Made by a program: the position numbers and the translations under genes
Source: Sphingomonas sp. 28-63-12
Lineage (GTDB): Bacteria > Pseudomonadota > Alphaproteobacteria > Sphingomonadales > Sphingomonadaceae
Direction of reading: 5' to 3'
NCBI GenBank assembly: GCA_002281535.1
Contig: NCGD01000011.1
Location: 1 to 64,000, forward strand
DNA: 64,000 nt
Shown here: positions 48,501 to 56,866 of the stretch, in pieces
Layout of the letters: each line of letters opens with the position of its first letter
Position numbering within the stretch: position 1 is the first letter of the stretch
Notes under the pieces: model-generated
The model's input: only the letters and a program-made list of their open reading frames with translations
Databases searched by the model: none
What the model was told of the DNA's origin: nothing

Positions 48501-49041
48501 TTTCATCAAGGCGACGGGTCAGCTCGATATAGAGGCGGTCCGGAAATAGTTTTTGCAATCGATCGGCATAGGCCAGCGCATGATCGGGCTGGTCCTCGGC
48601 GAAAAGCCTGGCCAATCCCCCTTCGCGACCGGCGGTCAGCGCAATCAGGCCGGCGGTATGGCCTTCAAGCGCAGCAAAATCGACATGCGGCGCCAATTCC
48701 AGCGGGCGCGCCAGATGCGCCTGCGATACCAGGGCGCAGAGATTTTGATAGCCGTCCTCATCCTGCGCATAGAGCGCCAGCCAATCCAGCGGCGGGGCCA
48801 CACCTTCTGGCATATCTGGCCGCGACACTCCCAACATCGCGCCGATGATTGGCTGTACCCCCGCCGCGCGCGCGGCATCAGCAAAGGCCATGGCGGCATA
48901 AAGCCCGTTGCGATCGGTCAGCGCCGCGGCAGGAAAGCCGAGTTCCTGGGCCCGCTTGGCAATCGCCTTGGGCTCGATCGCGCCATCGAGCATCGTGAAA
49001 GACGAAAAAATGCGAAGCGGGACGAAACCGGAATGAGCCAT
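45541..49041 (-). CDS. dnaE: DNA polymerase III subunit alpha
   Basis: This 1166-residue protein is the replicative polymerase. In order it has the PHP domain (FVPLRIFSSFTMLDGAI), the palm with PDFDIDF giving Asp401 and Asp403, GGADLLRRAMGKKNQAEM, the helix-hairpin-helix region and an OB domain (MAVLVEEAKWRTSAKGRRYLM). Size and sequence match DnaE1 rather than the shorter damage-inducible DnaE2. It starts at the ATG at 49041; a GTG just upstream is less likely. It sits near the end of a long leftward run that begins with lolC. Confidence 0.97.
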   Translation of the reverse strand: MAHSGFVPLRIFSSFTMLDGAIEPKAIAKRAQELGFPAAALTDRNGLYAAMAFADAARAAGVQPIIGAMLGVSRPDMPEGVAPPLDWLALYAQDEDGYQNLCALVSQAHLARPLELAPHVDFAALEGHTAGLIALTAGREGGLARLFAEDQPDHALAYADRLQKLFPDRLYIELTRRLDEIEGRAEPALLDLAYDRDLPIVATNPCCYAEQSFSEAHDAMLCIANSTYIASDDRPKSSPDAWMKPSKDMRLLFDDLPEAIANTLVVAQRCAIAAPKRKPILPSLAGDRDAEEVVLRTDARAGLEKRLARIKGEGDDWQKPYRERLEFELDVIIQMGFPGYFLIVADFIKWAKENDIPVGPGRGSGAGSVVAWALTITDLDPMKLGLLFERFLNPERVSMPDFDIDFCETRREEVIRYVQQKYGRDHVAQIITFGRLKARAVLKDTGRVLQMSYGQVDRLAKLVPNHPTDPWTLDRALNGVSEMAAEYRSDRGVKHLLDLAMKLEGLPRHSSTHAAGVVIGDRPLAALVPLYRDPRSDMPVTQFDMKYVEAAGLVKFDFLGLKTLSVLQKAIQMLAKRGITIDLDTLEWDDEGVYKLLQKGDTVGVFQLESEGMRRTLSAVRPSNFGDIIALVSLYRPGPMDNIPSFGRRKNGTETIDYPHPLLETILAETYGIFVYQEQVMQAAQVLAGYSLGGADLLRRAMGKKNQAEMDAQRATFVEGCARVNAIPAAKANELFDLIDKFAGYGFNKSHAAAYALLAYQTAWLKAHYPEDFFAASMCFDMTLTDKLGVFADDMRRMGVKILPPCINASDAEFTVEEVPTDQGGGLAVRYALAALKSVGEGAMERLVIERRDNGPFASLDDLAIRVDPRLLNKRQLETLAAAGAFDGIDPNRAGIYASAETILAVAARLHDQRTSGQGGLFGESEPSSGASIKLPLSARWTLAQRMDQEKEAFGFYFSAHPVDRHRHLARMYGARSYVGLGELDIPDDGTRAGATMAVLVEEAKWRTSAKGRRYLMTTLSDASGQFAATCFDDNVAADLEEAARSGGCGIATVELDRRPGEETPRVNVKRLQAFEDLANTARMVMEVGVAEPFAIGELGALLAEARGARGEVYVRAALPSGGEALLLLGRDFLLDGELATRIETMQGVSDVALKTAETKRLALVG

Positions 49042-49079
49042 CACCCGACTATGGGCACTTCATCCGATTCGCGAAACTG

Positions 49080-49733
49080 TCATGTGGTCGCTTTGACCGG
49101 AAACCAGCGCGGCAGGACGATCCGGCGGAATATAATCATCAACGCCAGCGCAGGCAGGATTGCGATCGGCGCCTGACCGATTGGCAGCAGTATCGACGGC
49201 AGCAGAACCACCGGCATGGTCGCGGCACCAACCACCCGGGCTATGCGATAGCGCATCGGCACCTCTGCCTTCATCAGGCCTGGGCGAAATGCGCCATAAG
49301 CCCACATCGTGAAATTGACGACGCCGCAGCATAATTGTGTCAGCGCATAGAATTGAAACGGCACGCCGGTGCCACCGGGTGCGTACACCACGTGGATCGC
49401 TGACGGGATGATGGCGATGGTCAGCAACATCAGCAGCGTCATGATCGTCATCGGCATGTCGACTCGATGGAGACGCGCGAACAGGTCGCGATGCTGGACC
49501 CAGAACAGCGCAGTGATCGCAAAGCTCAGGGCATAAGCGACCAGCGCCCGCCCGCTGCCGGCGAGCATATCGCTCAACGTATCGGCATGTTCGGGCAGTT
49601 TGATCTCGATCGCGGCGAGTGTGGTCGCGATGGCGAACACCCCGTCGGACAACATCAGCAGTCGATCAAAGGCGTGGCGTTTGACGTGCTTGTCCAGCGC
49701 CTCTTCCGTCGCGAGCGATTCAAATTCCGCCAT
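49080..49733 (-). CDS. TMEM175/DUF1211 family membrane protein
   Basis: The 217-residue protein has six predicted transmembrane segments. The first contains LLMLSDGVFAIATTLAAIEI, the signature FSDGVFAI(A)-T/I-L of TMEM175-type proteins; bacterial members form tetrameric potassium channels. The signature is slightly changed (LSDGVF for FSDGVF). It starts on the last base of the glutathione peroxidase gene and ends 38 bp before dnaE. Channel function is inferred from the family. Confidence 0.82.
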   Translation of the reverse strand: MAEFESLATEEALDKHVKRHAFDRLLMLSDGVFAIATTLAAIEIKLPEHADTLSDMLAGSGRALVAYALSFAITALFWVQHRDLFARLHRVDMPMTIMTLLMLLTIAIIPSAIHVVYAPGGTGVPFQFYALTQLCCGVVNFTMWAYGAFRPGLMKAEVPMRYRIARVVGAATMPVVLLPSILLPIGQAPIAILPALALMIIFRRIVLPRWFPVKATT

Positions 49734-50212
49734 TACAGCAGCTTTTCAATGTCCGTTGCGATTGAAGCGGGTGTATCGTTCGGGGCATATCGGCGAACAG
49801 TATTGCCTTGGCGATCGACCAGAAACTTGGTGAAATTCCACTTGATCGTGGTGGTGCCCATCAGCCCCGGAGCGTCTTGCCGCAGCCGTGCGAACAAAGG
49901 ATCGGCGCCCGATCCATTTACCTCCACCTTGGCGAAGACCGGGAAAGTCACATCATAATTCACCGTGCAGAACGTGGCAATCTCCGCCGCGTCGCCCGGC
50001 TCCTGCGCGCCGAACTGATTGCAGGGAAAGCCAAGCACCGCAAACCCCTGGTCGCCATAGCGGCGATGGAGGTCCTCAAGGCCCTGATATTGGGGCGTGA
50101 ACCCGCATTTCGACGCGGTGTTGACGATCAGCAAAACCCTGCCTGCATAGGCCGAGAGATCGACTGGTTTGCCGTCTGCGCCCCTAACCTGAAAATCGGT
50201 AATTGCCGTCAT
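49733..50212 (-). CDS. glutathione peroxidase family, cysteine type
   Basis: The 159-residue thioredoxin-fold peroxidase has Cys in NTASKCGFTPQY, Gln in GFPCNQFGAQEPG and Trp in TIKWNFTKFLV, the catalytic triad of Cys-type glutathione peroxidases, many of which use thioredoxin instead of glutathione. It reduces hydroperoxides in the cytoplasm. It overlaps the upstream GNAT gene by 4 bp. Confidence 0.9.
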   Translation of the reverse strand: MTAITDFQVRGADGKPVDLSAYAGRVLLIVNTASKCGFTPQYQGLEDLHRRYGDQGFAVLGFPCNQFGAQEPGDAAEIATFCTVNYDVTFPVFAKVEVNGSGADPLFARLRQDAPGLMGTTTIKWNFTKFLVDRQGNTVRRYAPNDTPASIATDIEKLL

Positions 50213-50808
50213 TGTCCCCCCTCATGCCGACTGAGCAAATAGCGCAGATTTTGCTTCACGCCCGCCCATTCGCTGGCAATGATCGAATAAACGACGATAT
50301 CGCGGATTCGTCCAGCCATCACCTGGTGATTGCGGAGCACGCCGTCGCGCTTGGCCCCCAGCCGTTCTATCGCAGCTTGTGAACGCTTGTTGAACAAGTC
50401 GGTGCGGATCTGGACGACATTGCAGTCCATCGCCTCGAACGCATGGGTGAGCAGCAACAGCTTGGCCTCGGTATTAATGCCCGTGCGCTGGACCGATTGG
50501 GCATAAAAAGTGCCACCGATTTCGAGCCGTTTATGGGCCTGGTTCATCCGCATATATCGCGTGAGACCCACCAGTCCACCGCCAGCCGCGATCACCGCAA
50601 AGGGCATCGCGCGACCGAAATCCCGTTCGCGGAAAGTGGCGGCCATGAACGCATCGGGGTCTCGAAGGCCGGAGACGTTGGTGAAGAACAGACCGGTCAG
50701 CGCGCCATCGGCCGCCGCGGCGATCAGGGGATCACGATCATCCGGCACAAGCGGGCGGAGCATGACATGGTCGCCGACCAATGTCGGTTGATCGGCCCAG
50801 ACTGTCAT
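50209..50808 (-). CDS. GNAT acetyltransferase, RimJ/RimL type
   Basis: The 199-residue protein resembles RimJ/RimL N-acetyltransferases: HVMLRPLVPDDRDPLIA at the start, IGGTFYAQSVQRTGINTEAKLLLLTHAFE in pieces in the acetyl-CoA core, and NKRSQAAIERLGAKRDGVLRNH in pieces at the end. Substrates in this group range from ribosomal proteins to small molecules. It lies 3 bp after the upstream hypothetical gene and overlaps the peroxidase gene by 4 bp. Confidence 0.83.
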   Translation of the reverse strand: MTVWADQPTLVGDHVMLRPLVPDDRDPLIAAAADGALTGLFFTNVSGLRDPDAFMAATFRERDFGRAMPFAVIAAGGGLVGLTRYMRMNQAHKRLEIGGTFYAQSVQRTGINTEAKLLLLTHAFEAMDCNVVQIRTDLFNKRSQAAIERLGAKRDGVLRNHQVMAGRIRDIVVYSIIASEWAGVKQNLRYLLSRHEGGQ

Positions 50809-50811
50809 CTT

Positions 50812-51369
50812 CTACTTGGTCGGCTCCGTCGCCGGACTGTAGATGAAATCGAACGACGGCCCCCAATTTTTGCCACCATCGGTCGAGACTTCACCAAGCT
50901 GGCGTACTGCGCCCCCTGGCTGGCTGGTATAGGTCATCCGGACGAGGCCGTCCTGGCCGGGCCCGCTGACGCCGCGCCAGTTGCCGGTGATGACCATTGC
51001 GTCGCCGATGGAACCGCCGGTGAAATCAACACGCGTTCCGGTCGAATCGACCCAGGTCTGGCGCCATTGGCCGGTGGCGCTATCGTAATTACTGAGGCTG
51101 CCCCCGCCCGCCTTTTTCAACGGCATCCAGTTTTCCCGGATGGCACAGCCATCGTAAAGACTTTCGATCAGCGAATGAGCGACGACGGTCTGCTTGCCAT
51201 TCGAGCGGACATCCCAATGGCCGACCCAGAAATCAAACTGGTGATATTCAGGCCGGGTGCAAGCGGGGGCGCTGACCGGAACCGCTGGAGGCTCCGCCGG
51301 CGCCTGGGCGATAGACGGTGCCGCGATGACAACCGCCGAAACCAATAATCCGATGCCCTTCACGTTCAT
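50812..51369 (-). CDS. secreted DUF1579-like protein of unknown function
   Basis: From the ATG at 51369 the product has 185 residues with a signal peptide ([22 protein letters not shown]). The mature part is beta-rich: [48 protein letters not shown] and [11 protein letters not shown]. This pattern fits the DUF1579-type lipocalin-like group, whose function I do not know. It overlaps lolD by 4 bp, so it is part of the lol operon; a periplasmic role is likely. Confidence 0.7.
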   Translation of the reverse strand: MNVKGIGLLVSAVVIAAPSIAQAPAEPPAVPVSAPACTRPEYHQFDFWVGHWDVRSNGKQTVVAHSLIESLYDGCAIRENWMPLKKAGGGSLSNYDSATGQWRQTWVDSTGTRVDFTGGSIGDAMVITGNWRGVSGPGQDGLVRMTYTSQPGGAVRQLGEVSTDGGKNWGPSFDFIYSPATEPTK

Positions 51370-52040
51370 GTCAGAACTCCCTCTTGCAGCCGAACCACTC
51401 GGTCCATCTTTGCTGCAAGCCGTTCGTTGTGCGTAGCGATTAGCGCCGAACAACCTTCCTCGCGCACCAAACGCAATAGTTCAGCCAGCACCAGGTCGGC
51501 GGTGTGTTCATCCAGGTTGCCGGTAGGCTCGTCGGCCAGCACCAGCGCCGGCTTATTCGCCAATGCCCGGGCTACGGCCACGCGTTGCTGTTCGCCGCCC
51601 GACAACTGACTCGGGCGATGGGTCAGCCGGTGGCCGAGCCCGAGTGCGGTGAGCAGCGACGTCGCGCGCTCCTCCGCCTGAGGCCGGGTCGCGCCATGGA
51701 TCAGCAAGGGCAGCACGACATTCTCGGTCGCGTTGAAATCGGGCAGCAGATGGTGGAACTGATAGACAAAGCCCAGGAAATCACGGCGCACCAGCGTGCG
51801 GCCATGGCTGTCGAGCCGGGCCGCTTCGGTGCCGGCGATGCGGATCGATCCGCCAAACCCGCCCTCGAGCAGCCCCACCGCCTGGAGCAAGGTTGATTTG
51901 CCCGAGCCTGATGGACCGAGCAGCCCGACAATCTCGCCCTTGGCCACCGTCAGGTCGACGCCGCGCAGAACCAGGATGGTCTCCTCACCCTGTACGAAGC
52001 TGCGCGTCAGGCCGGTCATCTGCAGCACGGGCTCATTCAT
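51366..52040 (-). CDS. lolD: lipoprotein-releasing ABC transporter ATP-binding protein
   Basis: LolD powers release of lipoproteins from the inner membrane for transfer to the outer membrane. From the ATG at 52040 the 224-residue ATPase has Walker [10 protein letters not shown] near 43-51, the signature [10 protein letters not shown], Walker B LVLADEP and the H-loop IATHNERLA. It overlaps the permease gene by 8 bp. Confidence 0.93.
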   Translation of the reverse strand: MNEPVLQMTGLTRSFVQGEETILVLRGVDLTVAKGEIVGLLGPSGSGKSTLLQAVGLLEGGFGGSIRIAGTEAARLDSHGRTLVRRDFLGFVYQFHHLLPDFNATENVVLPLLIHGATRPQAEERATSLLTALGLGHRLTHRPSQLSGGEQQRVAVARALANKPALVLADEPTGNLDEHTADLVLAELLRLVREEGCSALIATHNERLAAKMDRVVRLQEGVLT

Positions 52041-53283
52041 AACGCAGCACCTGAACCGGATCGGTATTGGCCGCCTTGAACGCCGGATAAAGCGTGGCCA
52101 GGAAGCTGAGGATAAGCGCCATCGCAGCAATCACGACAATCTCGACCGGATTTGGCTTTGAGGGCAGTTCGGTCAGAAAACGGATCGAGGGGTCCCACAG
52201 ATTCTGCCCCGTCACCTTCTGGATGAACCACACCACATCCTGCCGGAAGAAAAGGAAGACAAACCCGAGTGCCAGCCCGGCGACCATGCCGAGCGCACCA
52301 ATCGTGGTGCCGACGACCATAAAAATCTTGATCAACCCGCCGCGCGTCGCCCCCATCGTCCGCAAGATGGCGATATCGCGCGTCTTGGCGCGGACCAGCA
52401 TGATCAGCGAGGAGAGAATGTTGAACACCGCGACCAGAATGATGATCGACAGCACGGTGAACATCGCGATCCGCTCCACCTCGAGTGCTTCAAACAATTG
52501 CGCGTTCAGCTGCCGCCAATCCGCCACCAGGCCGCGACTGCCGATCTTGGCAGCAAGCGGTGCCATGATCGGCCCGACCTGATCGGCGTTGATGGTGTTG
52601 AGTTCGACCAGGCCGACCGAATCGCCCATCAGCAACAGGGTCTGCGCATCTTCCAGCGGCATAATCACATAGGCTTTGTCATAATCGTAGACGCCAATCT
52701 CGAAGATCGCGCCAACCGTGTAAGAAACGATCCGCGGCACCGTACCGAAGGGCGTCGTCTGGCCTTGCGGGCTCAATAGCGAAATCTGGCTGCCGACCTG
52801 TGCACCCAGCGCCTCGGCCAGCCGGGCGCCGATCCCAACCCGGCCGCTGCCTGGCGTCAAGCTGGTCAGCGATCCGCTCAGCGCCTTGCCCCGGAGCGTC
52901 GCGTTGTTGCGGATATCGGCAACCCGCATCCCGCGGATCAGCACGGCCTCAACCCGGCCATTATAGGTCGCCATCAGCGGCTGCTCGATCAGCGGGGTGG
53001 CCTCGGTGATGCCCGGCGTCTCGCGCGCCTCGGCGATGATCTCGCGCCAGTCAGGCAGGCGCCCGCCATAGCCCTGAACCACGGCATGGCCGTTCAGCCC
53101 GACGATCTTATCGAATAACTCGGCGCGAAAGCCGTTCATCACGCTCATCACGATGACCAAAGCGGCGACGCCAAGCATCACCGCTGCCAGGCTGATACCG
53201 GCCACCAGAAAGATGAACCCCTCGCCCTTGCCGGGCAGTAGGTAACGGCGCGCGATCATCCGTTCATAGCGCGAAAGGAGCAT
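52033..53283 (-). CDS. lolC: lipoprotein-releasing ABC transporter permease (LolC/LolE family)
   Basis: The 416-residue protein has the FtsX/MacB topology: one N-terminal transmembrane helix (about 22-46), a large periplasmic domain, and three C-terminal helices. [24 protein letters not shown] at the start, in pieces, is typical of LolC/E. Only one permease is adjacent to lolD here, so the complex may be a LolF-type homodimer, as known in organisms lacking separate LolC and LolE. It heads a leftward run of eight genes. Confidence 0.9.
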   Translation of the reverse strand: MLLSRYERMIARRYLLPGKGEGFIFLVAGISLAAVMLGVAALVIVMSVMNGFRAELFDKIVGLNGHAVVQGYGGRLPDWREIIAEARETPGITEATPLIEQPLMATYNGRVEAVLIRGMRVADIRNNATLRGKALSGSLTSLTPGSGRVGIGARLAEALGAQVGSQISLLSPQGQTTPFGTVPRIVSYTVGAIFEIGVYDYDKAYVIMPLEDAQTLLLMGDSVGLVELNTINADQVGPIMAPLAAKIGSRGLVADWRQLNAQLFEALEVERIAMFTVLSIIILVAVFNILSSLIMLVRAKTRDIAILRTMGATRGGLIKIFMVVGTTIGALGMVAGLALGFVFLFFRQDVVWFIQKVTGQNLWDPSIRFLTELPSKPNPVEIVVIAAMALILSFLATLYPAFKAANTDPVQVLRYE

Positions 53284-53404
53284 AGTTACGGTCCCAGGCC
53301 CCCGCCCGGAATTGGGCTAATGATCCTCTAGGGTGACGCTGCGACGCTGGCAACGGGGCACCGGCTGTTGCGCTTTCGCCACAGGCCGAGCCAATAGTGC
53401 ACGC
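53284..53404. other. gap upstream of lolC
   Basis: The part of the 353 bp gap next to the lolC start must hold the leftward promoter for the lol-dnaE run. I see no convincing operator. A weak rightward promoter (TTGCGC near 53369 and CAATAG near 53393) could start the candidate small RNA. Confidence 0.3.
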
Positions 53405-53606
53405 CATGGGCGATTAGCCGATGACAAGACCCAATGCCGGACCTAGCGTTTCATTGCTGACACACAGGCAATGGCCGTGGTTCGGGGATGCCGAAGCTTT
53501 GGAGCGCGAACAGGGGCGCGCGCTCAGGCAGAGGCTACACAAGGGGGCTGACGAGCGATCGTCACGCGGGCGCCCGGGCTGGAAACAGCCCGGGCGTTTC
53601 CTTTTT
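53405..53606 (+). ncRNA. candidate small RNA of unknown family
   Basis: About 200 bp on the plus strand have no convincing open frame but can form several hairpins before an excellent terminator: CATTGC/GCAATG (53452-53473), TTCGG/CCGAA (53481-53495), GCGCG/CGCGC (53504-53521) and CGCTC/GAGCG (53521-53557). The terminator at 53571-53606 has no plus-strand gene to serve, since lolC and the TonB-dependent receptor both read leftward. A separate rightward transcript is the simplest reading. It does not look like 4.5S, tmRNA or RNase P RNA. The 5' end is a guess. Confidence 0.45.
53571..53606 (+). terminator. intrinsic terminator on the plus strand
   Basis: CGCCCGGGCT (53571-53580) and AGCCCGGGCG (53587-53596) form a perfect 10 bp stem with loop GGAAAC, followed by TTTCCTTTTT (53597-53606). 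The T-tract is only on the plus strand, so it stops rightward transcription. Confidence 0.88.
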
Positions 53607-53636
53607 CGGCAAACTGGAAGCGACATAGGCGCTCGG

Positions 53637-56114
53637 TCAAAAACGCCGGGCGACAGTCACGCCGAATGTCCGTGGATCGCCCGGCTGTCCCACGACCAGC
53701 CCGGTATTGCCCGATTGCAGGGCAAGCACCTCAAAATAGTCCTGATCGAAGGCATTGCGCACCCAACCAAAGACGTTCCAGTCTTCCCTGACCTTGTAGC
53801 CGATCCGGAAGTTGCTCAGCGCATAGCCGGCGATGTCAGTATAGGCTGATCGCGACGGATTGGACGAGAAATTGGAGCGGTAGCTACCATCAAAGCCGAA
53901 ATAGAATTGCCCATCGGCAGCCCCGATCCGCACCGGCAGATCATATTCCGCCCCATAGGAAAATGCCCATTTCGATACACCAGGCAGGTATTGACCCGAA
54001 ATATCGCACTTGGCGGGGCTGAATCCGCCGGGCTGGCCAGCCGGGCTCGCCGGACTGGCGGCTGTGGCTGCTGCCCCACCTGAGAATTCGGGCGGGCATG
54101 GGGCGTCGACGAAGCGAACGTACCGCGCGTCGGTAAACGCGGCATTCGCGTACAGGCTGAGCCGGGATGTCGGCCGGAGCGCCCCATCGAGCTCGATCCC
54201 GCCCGTCCGCACCTTCCCGGCATTGGCGAGATACCCGCGCAGGACACCGAGCTGACCGTTGGTGACGGTTGCCTGGTAATCCTCGATTTCGGTCCAGAAA
54301 GCCGCGACATTCACGGTCGCGCGGCGATCGAGAAAGCGCGTCTTCAGGCCGAGCTCAACATGGTTGACCTGTTCGGGCTTCACCGTCGCCGCGTCGATAA
54401 TCGGATTATTGGCGGCATCGAGTGGCAAACCCGCCAGATTGATCCCTCCGGACTTGTAGCTGCGGGCGTAAGTGACATAGCCGAAAATATCGGGCGTCGC
54501 CTGATAGGATGCGGTGATATCGCCTGAGACGTTCCAGTTATCGAAATGCGGCTGATACGCTTGCGGCGACAGGACACTGCATTGATCGCGAACGACTGTG
54601 CTTGCCGCCTGTGCCGCCGCCGAGCAATTGAGCATCGCGCCGCCGCCCGTGGTTACAGCCGACAGATAGGCCCCGTCCTTCCGGTCATAATTGATGCGCA
54701 ATCCCGGCGCGATCTGCACCTGATCGGTGACACGCCAGGTCAGCTTGCCAAAGACAGCCGCGCTAGTGTTGGTAAAGCCGATCGTGTTGCGCGCCGACAG
54801 CCCGTTGAGGACCGCCGGGTTGCCAGCGTTGGCGCTGGTCGGGTTGAGCAGGAAACGGCTCGCGGCCGGCCCCTGAACCTGCAGCCCCTGGGTGTCGATC
54901 TTCTGGTGGAAATAAAACGCGCCGATCACATAATCGAGCGGGTTGGTGCCGTTGGAAGCCAGCCGCAGTTCCTGGCTGATCTGGCGTTGCTGCGAGGGAT
55001 TTGCTGACACGGTGGTGACCGGCAGGCCGATAAAATCCCGATCGTTGGACGGCGTCCAGTGCCAGAACCGATAGGCCGTCACCGCGGTCGCGGTTGCACC
55101 GCCCAGATTCCAGTTGGCGAGCACCGATCCGCCGCCCAGTTCCTGCAACGCCTGCAACGGTGAATCGACATCGGTGATCCGGTCAAACGCATTGATTGAC
55201 GGGACGGCATAGCCCTGTGCCGCTGCCAGCGCTGCATATTGGCGATTGAGCGGGCGCTGAGTCGATCCGGTGCGGGCATAATATTGCACGCAGCAATGAG
55301 GATTTTGCCGATTATAATCACCATAAAATGTCAAATCGAGATCGGGTGTCGCGCGCCACAATAATTGGCCACGGACGCTGACATTATCCTGGCTGTTCTC
55401 ATCACGATCGGTGCGGACATTATAGATCGTGCCGCGTCGCGTCGTCATCGAAGCCGATAGGCGCAGCGCAAGAACATCATTGATCAGCGGGCCAGAAACC
55501 GACACCTTGCCTTGGAAGAAATCGAAATTGCCGCCAGTCAATTCGACCCGGGCTTCAGGCAAGAAGCTCGGCGGCCGGGTAATCACGTTGATCGCCCCGG
55601 CGGTAGTATTCTTGCCGTACATGGTGCCCTGCGGTCCGCGCAGCACCTCGATCCGGTCGGTGTCGGTGAAATCGAAACTCGCCGAGGCGATCCGGCTGTA
55701 ATAAACCTGATCGACATAAATGCCGACGCCCTGCTCGATCCCGTCATTGGTCAGTCCGAACGGCGCCCCAAGGCCACGGATATTGGCGGCGGAGTTGCGC
55801 GGATTGGTCGAGTAGAATTGCAGCGACGGTTGAAGCTGCGTCAGCCGGCTGACATTATATGCCCCGGTCTCGGCAAGCGCAGAGCCGCCAATGACGGATA
55901 TGGCAATCGGCACGCGTTGAATGTTTTCGGTGCGCCGGCGCGCGCTGACGACGATGTCGCCGCTGCCCTGCTGTGCCGCCCCCAATCGCCCCGATGCGCG
56001 CTCGGCGTCATCCGGCATTGGTGCCTGCCCCTGTTGCTCGAACCCCGTTTCCGGCGTCAGCGATGACGAGGCGGCGACCTGGGAGAGAAGCGACAACGCT
56101 AAATAGGTGAGCAT
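53637..56114 (-). CDS. TonB-dependent receptor
   Basis: From the ATG at 56114 (GGGGAAA before it) the 825-residue outer-membrane protein has a signal peptide, a TonB box-like DIVVSARRR, the plug domain (RVPIAISVIGGSAL to GVGIYVDQVYYSR, with EVLRGPQGTMYGKNTTAG), and a 22-strand barrel ending with the aromatic TVARRF. It imports an unknown substrate using TonB energy. An Ala/Ser/Pro-rich insert occurs near residue 700. No uptake or metabolic genes are adjacent. A 9 bp palindrome lies upstream, and tonB is nearby at 56.9 kb. Confidence 0.92.
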   Translation of the reverse strand: MLTYLALSLLSQVAASSSLTPETGFEQQGQAPMPDDAERASGRLGAAQQGSGDIVVSARRRTENIQRVPIAISVIGGSALAETGAYNVSRLTQLQPSLQFYSTNPRNSAANIRGLGAPFGLTNDGIEQGVGIYVDQVYYSRIASASFDFTDTDRIEVLRGPQGTMYGKNTTAGAINVITRPPSFLPEARVELTGGNFDFFQGKVSVSGPLINDVLALRLSASMTTRRGTIYNVRTDRDENSQDNVSVRGQLLWRATPDLDLTFYGDYNRQNPHCCVQYYARTGSTQRPLNRQYAALAAAQGYAVPSINAFDRITDVDSPLQALQELGGGSVLANWNLGGATATAVTAYRFWHWTPSNDRDFIGLPVTTVSANPSQQRQISQELRLASNGTNPLDYVIGAFYFHQKIDTQGLQVQGPAASRFLLNPTSANAGNPAVLNGLSARNTIGFTNTSAAVFGKLTWRVTDQVQIAPGLRINYDRKDGAYLSAVTTGGGAMLNCSAAAQAASTVVRDQCSVLSPQAYQPHFDNWNVSGDITASYQATPDIFGYVTYARSYKSGGINLAGLPLDAANNPIIDAATVKPEQVNHVELGLKTRFLDRRATVNVAAFWTEIEDYQATVTNGQLGVLRGYLANAGKVRTGGIELDGALRPTSRLSLYANAAFTDARYVRFVDAPCPPEFSGGAAATAASPASPAGQPGGFSPAKCDISGQYLPGVSKWAFSYGAEYDLPVRIGAADGQFYFGFDGSYRSNFSSNPSRSAYTDIAGYALSNFRIGYKVREDWNVFGWVRNAFDQDYFEVLALQSGNTGLVVGQPGDPRTFGVTVARRF

Positions 56115-56155
56115 AATTTCCCCTTTCAATCGATGCGCAGTGCAGCGCGGCTTCA

Positions 56156-56180
56156 ATATCCTATTATTTTGATAGGATAT
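56156..56180. promoter_or_regulatory. perfect inverted repeat upstream of the TonB-dependent receptor
   Basis: ATATCCTAT (56156-56164) and ATAGGATAT (56172-56180) are perfect 9 bp arms with a 7 bp spacer, 42 bp before the receptor start, in an AT-rich patch. It looks like a repressor operator. It does not match Fur or Irr boxes as I know them. Confidence 0.55.
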
Positions 56181-56245
56181 CACGCGCCGACAAACTTCCT
56201 GGGATTAAAGGAGAAGTTTACCCCCATTTTTTTCCTGATCCGGCT

Positions 56246-56274
56246 CTTGAAGCGCACCAAAAATTTCCCAAATT
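56246..56274 (+). promoter_or_regulatory. predicted RpoH (sigma-32) promoter of hsp20
   Basis: CTTGAAG (56246-56252) and CCCAAATT (56267-56274), 14 bp apart, are close to the heat-shock consensus CTTGAAA-N11-16-CCCCATNT. The implied start of transcription is near 56281, which gives a leader of about 93 bases that coincides with the ROSE element. Confidence 0.6.
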
Positions 56275-56280
56275 CTCCAT

Positions 56281-56373
56281 CGCTCGGCGCCTTCGGGGCC
56301 GTGCAAATACCGGTGTTGCGTCAATGGCGGGCACCGATTTGGACGTTCAACTTGCTCAATGGAGGATTTGACA
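56281..56373 (+). promoter_or_regulatory. ROSE RNA thermometer in the hsp20 leader
   Basis: The leader can form a hairpin at 56285-56301 (CGGC/GCCG), a second at about 56310-56336 (CGGTG/CACCG), and a final one at 56347-56371. The last pairs TTGCTC with GAGGAT around an AATG loop, opposing G to G, and hides the GGAGGA ribosome-binding site (56361-56366). The sequence TTGCTCAATGGAGGATTTG closely follows ROSE elements of rhizobial hsp genes as I recall them. Melting at high temperature would allow translation. Confidence 0.8.
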
Positions 56374-56841
56374 ATGCGTCAGTTTGATTTGACCCCGTAC
56401 CGTCGCTCGGCAATCGGCTTTGACCGACTGTTCGATATGCTCGAAGCCAATGCGCGCCAGGCGACCACCGAAAATTATCCGCCCTTCAACCTCGAACGGC
56501 TGGCCGATGATCGTTACCGGATCACCCTTGCCGTCGCCGGTTTCTCGCGCGACGAGATCGAGCTGACGGCGCAGCAGAACCTGCTGCTGGTCAAGGGCAA
56601 GAAGGATGAACAGGCCACCGGTGTCGGCGCGTTCCTGCATCTTGGCATCGCCAATCGCAGCTTCGAACGCCGGTTCGAACTCGCCGATTTCGTGCGGGTC
56701 GACGATGCCCGGTTGAACGACGGCTTGCTGACGGTTGATCTCGTCCGCGAGGTGCCCGAGTCGATGAAGCCCAAGACGATCGCCATCAAGAGCGGGGCGC
56801 CGCTCAAGGCGATTGACGACAGCACCAGCAAGGCTGCCTGA
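56374..56841 (+). CDS. small heat shock protein, Hsp20/IbpA type
   Basis: The 155-residue chaperone holds unfolding proteins. It starts MRQFDLTPYRRSAIGFDRLF, as in IbpA-type class A proteins, and has the alpha-crystallin domain at about 35-130 with YRITLAVAGFSRDEIEL, LLVKGKK, and the FERRFELADFVRV strand followed by LNDGLLTVDLVREVPE. The IxI-like tail is weak (KTIAIKSG). The ATG at 56374 follows GGAGGA. Expression is probably controlled by RpoH and the ROSE leader, and it ends at a strong terminator. Confidence 0.93.
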   Translation: MRQFDLTPYRRSAIGFDRLFDMLEANARQATTENYPPFNLERLADDRYRITLAVAGFSRDEIELTAQQNLLLVKGKKDEQATGVGAFLHLGIANRSFERRFELADFVRVDDARLNDGLLTVDLVREVPESMKPKTIAIKSGAPLKAIDDSTSKAA

Positions 56842-56866
56842 TCACGGCCGCTCTGGCCAGGCAGAT

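Noticed and set aside
53421-53849. 142-codon plus-strand frame over the lolC/receptor gap
   Set aside because: It reads straight through the strong terminator and into the antisense of the receptor gene, and the residues look non-coding.
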